Of a stretch of 64,000 nt of DNA, positions 1 through 7,400 are shown one piece after another. The notes beneath the pieces were generated by a model. The model worked only from the letters and a program-made list of their open reading frames with translations, was not told the DNA's origin and ran no database searches. The translations under genes and the position numbers were made by a program. The stretch is from Saccharicrinis aurantiacus (GTDB lineage Bacteria > Bacteroidota > Bacteroidia > Bacteroidales > Marinilabiliaceae): contig NZ_LYBV02000030.1 in NCBI RefSeq assembly GCF_001660705.2, positions 1 through 64,000 on the forward strand, given 5' to 3'. Numbering within the stretch: position 1 is the first letter of the stretch; each line of letters starts with the position of its first letter.

Positions 1-39
1 TAATCATAAAACATAAAAACAAATTAAAAATAGTTGAAA

Positions 40-321
40 ATGAGCAAAACAGTAGTAATAGTAGATGAGCATCTTTTTAATAAGCTGATGGGTAAAATTG
101 ATCACTTGAATGATAAGATAGAAAGTATTAGTGTGTCAAAGAATGATGGTTTTAAAGATCGTTGGTATGTTACCGAGGAGGTGTGTAAACTGTTAAATGT
201 AAGTAGGCGTACTTTGCAAAATATGCCCGATAATAAAGTGATAGCGTATAAAAAAACCGGGCGTAAGATTTATTATAAAGCTTCGGATATAGAGACCTAT
301 CTCGAAAGTATTGATGCGTAA
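40..321 (+). CDS. Small HTH (excisionase/MerR-like) DNA-binding protein
   Basis: A 93-residue protein whose C-terminal half is a winged helix-turn-helix of the HTH_17 type (WYVTEEVCKLLNVSRRTLQN, then a wing with YKKTGRKIYY and a final ASDIETYLE helix). In Bacteroidota such proteins sit beside integrase/replication genes of mobile elements and act as excisionases or small regulators. I chose ATG at 40; the in-frame TTG at 34 would add only two residues. It lies 35 bp before the DUF3987 gene on the same strand, so the two are probably co-transcribed. The exact role (excision factor or repressor) is inferred from context. Confidence 0.8.
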   Translation: MSKTVVIVDEHLFNKLMGKIDHLNDKIESISVSKNDGFKDRWYVTEEVCKLLNVSRRTLQNMPDNKVIAYKKTGRKIYYKASDIETYLESIDA

Positions 322-356
322 GTTTCTTCTTGTATTAGTATGTAAAAAGTAATTTT

Positions 357-1712
357 ATGAATTCAAATAAAGAAGATAACACAGAGCTAGGGAAAGCACA
401 TCTTACTTATGGTAAACTCTCTATAGATCAGGCGAACATCCGATTAAAACAAGAAGGGGAATCAGAGTTTCCTTTGGGAGTTTTTTCTAAGTTTATTCAG
501 GATACCATACTTGAATTGTATGATAATGGAAATTATAACATCGATTACACTTCGGTAAGTGTTTTAACAGCCCTGGCAGGTATAATCGGAAATTCATTTC
601 ATCTGCGTAAGCATATTGAATGGTGCGAGAATCCATCCATGTGGGTGGTATTGGTCGGTAAATCAGGACAAAATAAAAGTGCTCCTTTAAAAACAGCATT
701 TAAAGCTGTGAAGAATCAGCAAAAGCAGTTTGATAAGGAATACGAATCAGCGATAGCTAATTTTGATCCGGATGCTGGGCAAAAAAAGCCCACAAAAAGA
801 AAACTATATTCCACCGACCCCACATTTGAGGCGCTGATAAATATGCACAAACAAAATCCCAATGGATTAATTCTCATGCCCGATGAATTTAAGAGTTTCA
901 TTCTTAATTTAATTGGATATAGTGGAGGCTCAAAGCAAAGTCAGTTTTTATCTATTTGGGATGGCGCTCCAATATCCTTGGATAGAAAAGAGGCAGAGAG
1001 CTCTTCCATTAGTATGCCCTGTGTTTCAATTATAGGCAGCATTCAGGATGATGTTATTGCTTCCTTTAAGGCAAAGGATATTAAGGATGGTTTTTTCGAA
1101 CGCATATTATTTGCTATTCCTTTAAAGATGGAAAAGAAATACATCAAAAGAACCAATCCAAACGATTATATAATTGAGCAATTCCATGCCCAAATGAAAT
1201 CTTTCTTAGATACTGTATCCGATAATGAAAGTACCAAGGAGTTAATGCTTTCAGAGGGTGCAGAGAAATTGTTTATTACCGAAATAAATAAACATGTAAA
1301 GCCTTCCAATAAGGACTCTACTATCTCGGGTATCTTATCAAAGTTAGATCGCTATTTGTTACGATTTGCTTTGGTTTTGGAAGTGTCGAATTGTTTTTTC
1401 GCCAATAAAGCCATTGATAAAGTAAGTCGCGATTCCATGAAAAGTGCCATTATGCTTAAGGATTACTTTTATGCGAATGCCCTAAAGTTGAATCATATGG
1501 TTTTAAATGTTTATGAGGATAATTCGAAAGAAGGAAAGGTCCTTCGTGCCATTAAAAAGATTGGAAAAAAGGAATTCACCAATAAAGAATTTATTCAGGT
1601 GGCTGATCAAATGGGAATAGCAAAAGAATCATATGCTTATCAGTTATTGAGCAATACAAAGTTAGCACACAAAATACAAAAAGGCTTATACGAAACTGAT
1701 ATTCTTAATTAG
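357..1712 (+). CDS. DUF3987-family protein (ATPase-like, mobile-element replication module)
   Basis: A 451-residue cytoplasmic protein with DUF3987 organisation. A P-loop-like segment VGKSGQNKSAP lies near residues 98-108, where a helicase-like fold would carry Walker A. An acidic LMPDEFKSF segment near residue 175 is a candidate Walker B, followed by SIIGSIQDD and DGFFERIL segments. A C-terminal stretch looks like a small winged helix (NKEFIQVADQMG). DUF3987 proteins occur in phages and integrative elements next to primase-like proteins and are thought to assist replication initiation, but their biochemistry is poorly known. The position between an HTH gene and a zinc-finger/Toprim gene is the usual Bacteroidota mobile-element trio. 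Confidence 0.8.
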   Translation: MNSNKEDNTELGKAHLTYGKLSIDQANIRLKQEGESEFPLGVFSKFIQDTILELYDNGNYNIDYTSVSVLTALAGIIGNSFHLRKHIEWCENPSMWVVLVGKSGQNKSAPLKTAFKAVKNQQKQFDKEYESAIANFDPDAGQKKPTKRKLYSTDPTFEALINMHKQNPNGLILMPDEFKSFILNLIGYSGGSKQSQFLSIWDGAPISLDRKEAESSSISMPCVSIIGSIQDDVIASFKAKDIKDGFFERILFAIPLKMEKKYIKRTNPNDYIIEQFHAQMKSFLDTVSDNESTKELMLSEGAEKLFITEINKHVKPSNKDSTISGILSKLDRYLLRFALVLEVSNCFFANKAIDKVSRDSMKSAIMLKDYFYANALKLNHMVLNVYEDNSKEGKVLRAIKKIGKKEFTNKEFIQVADQMGIAKESYAYQLLSNTKLAHKIQKGLYETDILN

Positions 1713-1778
1713 TATTTTCTAATACAAAAACATCTTATCTGCTAGTTTACTTAAGGAAAATAAACATACAACTCTGTA

Positions 1779-1957
1779 GAGTTTGTGGAGTTGTGGAGTT
1801 TTGTTGATACACAGTACTTTAGCTGTGTAGTTTGAGTGTAGTATGTGTGTAGTAGCGGAGTAAGCGGTTTTTTTCTGTGTAGTGAGTGGAGTTGCGTGGA
1901 GTATTAAGTGTTTGATAAACAGTCGTTCTACACAACTCCACAAACTCCACAAAAACG
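1779..1957. repeat. Iteron-like GTGGAGTT repeats with a 17-bp inverted repeat
   Basis: The 270-bp gap between the DUF3987 and primase-like genes is crowded with TGTGGAGTT/AGTGGAGTT units: direct copies near 1784, 1793, 1885 and 1895, and inverted copies near 1931-1952. A 17-bp segment at 1779-1795 (GAGTTTGTGGAGTTGTG) has an exact reverse complement at 1931-1947, about 135 bp away. Repeats of this kind next to a primase gene suggest a replication origin or a binding region for the element's initiator. That role is inference. The primase coding region starts downstream of the repeats. Confidence 0.6.
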
Positions 1958-1982
1958 ACCTAACTATTTAATCTATCAACTT

Positions 1983-2849
1983 ATGCGTTATTCATTAGAG
2001 AAGTATAAAGGTCGATCAACTCGCCATGATTGTCCAAGATGTCGACTAAGGGTATTTACCCGTTATGTGGATCATAAAACGAACAACTATTTATCTGATC
2101 ATGTGGGGCGATGTAACCGGGTAGAGAAATGTGCCTACCATTTTACACCTAAAATGTACTTTGAGCAAAAGGGATATATGGTAGATGATTCCGATCTATT
2201 TGTGCCCGTAGTAAAACCAATTAGCAAACCACCATCATGTATCGACAGAAAGCTTTTATTTGCCTCGTTAAGTCAATATCATAAAAACAATTTTGCCGTT
2301 GGTCTGAGTCGATATTCTCCACAAGCTTTGGCTATAGAGGTGTTACAAAAATATTATGTGGGCACAGCCAAAGGGAATAAAACTATCTTCTGGCAAGTGA
2401 ACCAACAGGGGCAAGTGGGCACAGGTAAAGTGATGCAGTATAATGCTGCAACTTTAAAGCGTGTGGGTTATATAAATTGGGCGCATCATATTGTGAAGCA
2501 AAAAGACTTTAATTTGAAACAGGTTTTCTTTGGGGCTCATTTATTGGCTGATGAATCAACACCCGTTGCCATAGCCGAGGGCGAAAAGAATGCCATTTTC
2601 GGAGCCTTATATTATCCGCAATACAATTGGATCGCAGTAGGATCGATTGAAATGCTGAACCTACAAAAGCTAAATGCGCTCAATGGTTACGAGGTCACTT
2701 TATTTCCTGATAAAGGCAAAGCATTTCAAAAGTGGAGCACTATTGCTCATAAGGCAAGTTTTGATGTAAGTGTTAATAGCATTTTAGAAGATACCGATTT
2801 AAGTGAAGGTGATGATATAGCAGATCTAGTTATCCATTTATTTACATAA
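1983..2849 (+). CDS. Primase-like protein with zinc finger and Toprim-like region (DUF6371 type)
   Basis: A 288-residue protein. The N terminus has four cysteines spaced like a CHC2-type zinc ribbon (C17-x2-C20, C44, C50). The C-terminal half has Toprim-like features: an acidic IAEGEKNAI motif and, about 40 residues later, LFPDKGKAF. This layout matches the DUF6371 proteins that accompany DUF3987 on Bacteroidota integrative elements. I start at ATG 1983; an upstream GTG at 1908 would translate the repeat region and is unlikely. No relaxase/mobilisation gene follows, although one often does in such modules. Function as a priming protein is inferred from the zinc finger plus Toprim layout. Confidence 0.7.
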   Translation: MRYSLEKYKGRSTRHDCPRCRLRVFTRYVDHKTNNYLSDHVGRCNRVEKCAYHFTPKMYFEQKGYMVDDSDLFVPVVKPISKPPSCIDRKLLFASLSQYHKNNFAVGLSRYSPQALAIEVLQKYYVGTAKGNKTIFWQVNQQGQVGTGKVMQYNAATLKRVGYINWAHHIVKQKDFNLKQVFFGAHLLADESTPVAIAEGEKNAIFGALYYPQYNWIAVGSIEMLNLQKLNALNGYEVTLFPDKGKAFQKWSTIAHKASFDVSVNSILEDTDLSEGDDIADLVIHLFT

Positions 2850-3229
2850 TGTTAAGTCTAATTGAGTATGAAATGTTGCTAATTGAAATTAGTGTCTTCG
2901 GTCGTTATATGGCTAGTCTGAGTTAATTGGAATGTAATGAAGTTTTTTTTATGAAAAATAATAATTATGTTTGCATGAAATTTTAAACTCTCACTTGAAA
3001 TTTAGTGTGATTTAGTGAGTTCTTTTATATGATCGAACTATTGTTGAAAATTAATCAACTATGTCCTTTTTTATTAGGGAGTCTATTGTAATTCTATATT
3101 TAATGAAGCTTTTTAGAGACTTCTTTGTGTTCAATTATTAATATGCAGATGGTAATTTTAGTACTTCACTACTTTATGCTATATACTATAAAGTTATTGA
3201 CTCATGAAAAAAACAAAATACTCTCAAAT

Positions 3230-3269
3230 TAAAGCACGTACTGTGATTAATATTTCAGTACGTGCTTTA
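3230..3269. terminator. 14-bp perfect stem-loop in the 2850-3391 gap
   Basis: TAAAGCACGTACTG at 3230-3243 is the perfect reverse complement of 3256-3269, with a 12-base AT-rich loop, followed by TCTTTTACT. It lies 380 bp after the primase-like gene and 120 bp before the next HTH gene. It could terminate the replication module or be a protein-binding palindrome. The rest of the 542-bp gap (2850-3391) is AT-rich with stop codons in all frames, and I see no gene in it. Confidence 0.5.
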
Positions 3270-3391
3270 TCTTTTACTACTGCAATTTCAACAAAACCTT
3301 ATGTATTTACATCTTAATAAGTATGATAGAAGAGTATTCTATGTGCATGGATTTTAAGTCTTGTTAAACATATATAATAAGAGTGTAAAGA

Positions 3392-3619
3392 ATGGAAAGG
3401 TATTTATTTTTAAGAAAGACATTTTATTTTCTAGAATTGTGTGATAAACAATCTACTGGTTCGAGAAGGGAGTTAGTAAGTAGGCTTGGTATGTCAGAAA
3501 GCTCTGTTAAGAGGATGATTAGTGATCTTCGAGATGCTGGCATTGAAATAGATTATTGTAATTCTAACAAATCGTATAGGTTGGTTAGTGAATCTATATT
3601 TTATAAGAAATATAAATAA
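3392..3619 (+). CDS. Small HTH_11/DeoR-like DNA-binding protein
   Basis: A 75-residue protein consisting almost entirely of a winged helix: FLELCDKQSTGSRRELVSRL, then SESSVKRMISDLRDAGIEI, then a wing YCNSNKSYRLV. This is the pattern of HTH_11/WYL N-terminal domains, but no ligand domain is present. It precedes the Rhs locus by about 70 bp with a small GGGTCA/TGACCC hairpin between, so it may be a local regulator of the toxin genes. Regulation of the neighbours is inference. Confidence 0.65.
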   Translation: MERYLFLRKTFYFLELCDKQSTGSRRELVSRLGMSESSVKRMISDLRDAGIEIDYCNSNKSYRLVSESIFYKKYK

Positions 3620-3623
3620 TGTA

Positions 3624-3648
3624 TGGTAGGGTCATGAGGTGACCCATA
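3624..3648. repeat. Short GGGTCA...TGACCC palindrome
   Basis: GGGTCA at 3629-3634 and TGACCC at 3640-3645 form a 6-bp stem with a 5-base loop. The same GGGTC/GACCC core occurs in the hairpins at 24775, 33136 and 34687. It lies just after the HTH gene and may act as its terminator, but it is short and lacks a T-run. Confidence 0.4.
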
Positions 3649-3692
3649 GGTTGTAATATACTTGCATCGATAAATTATAATTTTATGAATAG

Positions 3693-4325
3693 ATGCTAAA
3701 AATACACAATGTTATTTTTTTTGTTGCTTGTTTAGTTATTGCATTAGGGTGTGTTAGATTTGCCTCAGCTAATGAATATGAAAAATTTATTAGAAATAAG
3801 AATAATGGGCTTTGTAAGAGGTTTATATTGGAGGAAATCATTATTGAGGTATATTATGTGCCGACGGAATTGAGGCTTTTAAGGCAAGAGATTATAAATT
3901 CTCTAGATAAGCAGACGATATCTGATAAGATGGCTCTTTTAACAGAGTCAATGGAGTTCTTGTTATCGATAAAACCAACTAAAAGTTGTAGAGTTGCTGA
4001 TTTAAATTATTTTGAAGTGGAGAATGAGAAAGAGTTTAAAGACCGTCAATCGTTTCTAAATTTTAATTTTGGTTCATGTATTAATCTTAAGTTAAATGAG
4101 AAAGAGTTTAATCCAAGTTTGTGTCATTGGGTTAGAAATAATGGACTAGGGAATAGATATGATTTTTCGATAATATTCACTCCAAATATCAAACAAGAAA
4201 TCTCGGATTTTAAGATAGTTGATTCTGTTGAGTTTGTGTTTGATGATTGCGTTTTTGGTACAGGCATTACAACATTTTCTATAGATATAAGAGATATTAA
4301 AGACGTACCAAAACTGAAGTATTAA
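3693..4325 (+). CDS. Secreted hypothetical protein upstream of Rhs locus
   Basis: A 210-residue protein of no family I recognise. A hydrophobic N terminus (NVIFFVACLVIALGCVRFAS, residues 6-25) followed by ANE suggests a signal peptide cleaved after Ala; the internal Cys is a poor lipobox. The mature part is mixed alpha/beta with several cysteines and no repeats. A TATACTTG box about 40 bp upstream resembles the Bacteroidota -7 element (one mismatch). It stands alone between the HTH gene and the first giant Rhs gene, on the same strand, so it may belong to the locus. Function unknown. Confidence 0.6.
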   Translation: MLKIHNVIFFVACLVIALGCVRFASANEYEKFIRNKNNGLCKRFILEEIIIEVYYVPTELRLLRQEIINSLDKQTISDKMALLTESMEFLLSIKPTKSCRVADLNYFEVENEKEFKDRQSFLNFNFGSCINLKLNEKEFNPSLCHWVRNNGLGNRYDFSIIFTPNIKQEISDFKIVDSVEFVFDDCVFGTGITTFSIDIRDIKDVPKLKY

Positions 4326-4444
4326 ATTATTCGATGTTGCATTTATACAACTAGTGTAGGCAATAGTTTATATGTATTAAATAGAATATTACTTTCTGCG
4401 ATTTTCTTTGTAGTGCAGTAAGTATGTAGTTAAAACCTAAACTT

Positions 4445-7400
4445 ATGAAAAATATTGATTCGTCAACCTATAAGGTTGTTGCCTTATATGTGCTGATTAA
4501 TTTCTTAGCCACAATTTTTGCTCCATCAATAGCTCTAGCACTTACTTCTGGTCCTAGTTCCCCAGAGTTTTCGAGTTTTAGCCCTGTATCTTCTAGTGAT
4601 ATGGTTAATGTATTTTCTGGAGATTTTAAGTATAACCTACCAGTTGTGGAAGTTCCAGGTCCGCATGGTAGTGGATATTCAATGTCTTTAAACTATAATC
4701 CAGGAGGAGGAATGGAGGATGAGGCTTCATGGGTTGGATTTGGGTGGAGTTTAAATCCTGGGAGTATTAATAGAACACTGAGGGGGTTTCCTGATGAATA
4801 TGATGGGCAAGAGATAAATTATTATAATAAAACACGTCCTAACTGGACTGCGACTTCTTCTATATCAGCAGGAATGGAGCTGTTCTCTTCCGATTTATCT
4901 ATTGGCCTAAATGCAGGTTCAATTCATCGTATGAATAATTATACCGGTTATCAGAAGGTAAGTACGTGGGGAATGAATGTGTGGGGTGCTGTGGGTGTTA
5001 ATGCTACTAATTCTGTAAACGGAACGACTTATGATGGATTTATTTCTCCAATTGGCATTATACGAGCTATAACTAGTTTAAAAGAGCAGCAGAAAGATGA
5101 TGGAGATTTTTTTAGGAAGAGTCCTGGTTTGGATGGAGAGAGAGAGTATACAGATGATCAACTTAAAGATAATGCAAAAGCAGCTAGAAAGAAACAACTA
5201 GGTGGAGCTGTTAAGGGAGGTATAGCAAGTAATTATGCCGTTAGGCCTCAAAATACGACTGCTGCACCATTTATCTCACAGAAGTACAATGGATTTACAA
5301 GTAATTGGTCAACTTCGATGCAGATGAATCCAGGGACTGTGCCAATTGGAGTGGAAAGAGGTAACGCGGGTACGTTTAGTTTTAAGGTAAATGAGCCATC
5401 ACGCATAGTTAAGGCTTATGGTTACCCTAATACAAAACTGGATAAGAGTTATGATGGAAATTGGGCCGAGGATTATCACGTAGAAAAAGATAAAGCTTAC
5501 CAAACAGTTGATAATTATACAGGGATTCCTTTTGGTAATTATGATGTTTTTAATGTGACAGGAGAGGGTGTTGTTGGTAGTTATAGAACTTATTTGCCTG
5601 AACTTGGTAATTTTTCTTTAAAAGAAACTAAGAGTGAGTTGAGTAATCTTAATGTAGGTTTTGAGGTAATGATTGGAACCAATATTGGGGTAGGGCTAGA
5701 TTTCGGAATAGGTCAGCAAGAAACGACAGTTGGTGAGTGGCTTACAAATACAGAAAAAAGTAACCAAGAATTAAATATTCTACGATTCAATAATGATTTA
5801 GGTGGAGAAGTTGTTTATGATGAAGGAAATACATTAATAGATGAAATAGGGAGTACATTCTCAGGTTTCTATACAGCACCCTATTCTGAGTGTAAACATA
5901 CGGGTAGCTCATCGTATATTGACGAAGCTAAATCAAGTGGAGTTTTAAATGGTGCATCAGTTATTAATAAGTCTGGAGTTAAGTTCAATTATAACGAACC
6001 CTTGTTAATTAGAAATGCATCCTCCATAATGGTAGATGTAAATGCTAATGATTATGAGATAAAAAATAAGTTTTTGGCGTTCGGACCCTTAAAACTTAAT
6101 AAAAGTGGAAGTAAATACGGATTCGCAGAACAAGGTGGCGAATTATATGAACCTGAGCATATGAGTATATTAGGACAAATAAATACAAATGAATATAGCT
6201 CTAGTCTTTTGCTTACCGAGATATTGCAACCAGGTTATGTTGATTTTGATAATATAGAAGGGGCTTCTGATGGTGACTTAGGTGGTTGGACCAAATTCCA
6301 CTATAGAGAGGTTTTTGGTAAAAGTAATTCTAATTGGTACCGATATAGAATGCCATTTAAAGGTATGTTATACAGCCAAAATTCCATCTCCGATCCCAAA
6401 GATGATATGGGAACAGTAGAGACAGGAGAAAAAGAGGTTAAATATTTGCAAAAGATTGAGACTAAAACTCATATTGCTTACTTTATAACAAATAAAACAA
6501 ATTTAGATAACCCATATTTGAAAGGTAGTCAAATCGGAGAATCTAATAAAGGTCGTTATGATGGAATTGGTGCCGATGAGTTAACTAATTCAGAAGACCC
6601 TGCTGCTAAGTCGGGTGATATGACTGACTTTAGCGGGGCCTCAAGATTGGAGTATTTGGAGAAAATTGTTTTATTTGCGAAGAATCCAAATAATTCGAAT
6701 CCAGGTCTCCATGGCGATCAAAAACCTATAAAAACTGTTAGATTTGAGTATGATTATAGCTTAGTTCCCAATGTAGCTAATAATGCCAATAGTAGTTATA
6801 GTTATTCTGATATATTAAATACCAATAGTTCTAATTCCGGTAAGTTAACGCTTAGAAAGGTGTGGTTTGAGTATGAAGGAATTGTTTCTGCTAGGATTAG
6901 TCCATATATTTTCAACTATAAATATCCAAACCCAAAACAAGGTTCTAAGTTAGCAACCTTGTTTCAAAGCCAGGAATATCAAAATATTCTAAATGGAGGT
7001 GATATTCAAAATGCTCCTTACGCCCCATATGCTTTAAATGGTTGGGGTACGGTAACTCCTAATAGTACAAAAAGAAGAGCAAGTAGTATTTCATGGATTG
7101 ATCAATCAGTATTTTTAGATAAAGAAATAGAGTATGATCCAGCTGCTTATCATTTAAAGTCTATAAAACTTCCATCGGGAGGAACTATTCATATTCAATA
7201 TGAGAAGAAGGACTATGCTTATGTGCAAGATCGAGAGGTTATGGCTATGGCAAAAGTTTCATTGTGCAAACAGATTAATTCTGGAGATAGTAACACGCTC
7301 CCAATATATGAAGTTAATAATGGAGCATCGCCTTCATACGGAGGAAATGATGAGTATTTAATTCATGTTGAGAGTTTAGGAGTTAGTTCTGATGATGAAG

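Noticed and set aside
1908-1982. Upstream GTG start for the primase-like protein
   Set aside because: The added 25 residues translate the repeat region and do not resemble the family; ATG 1983 fits better.
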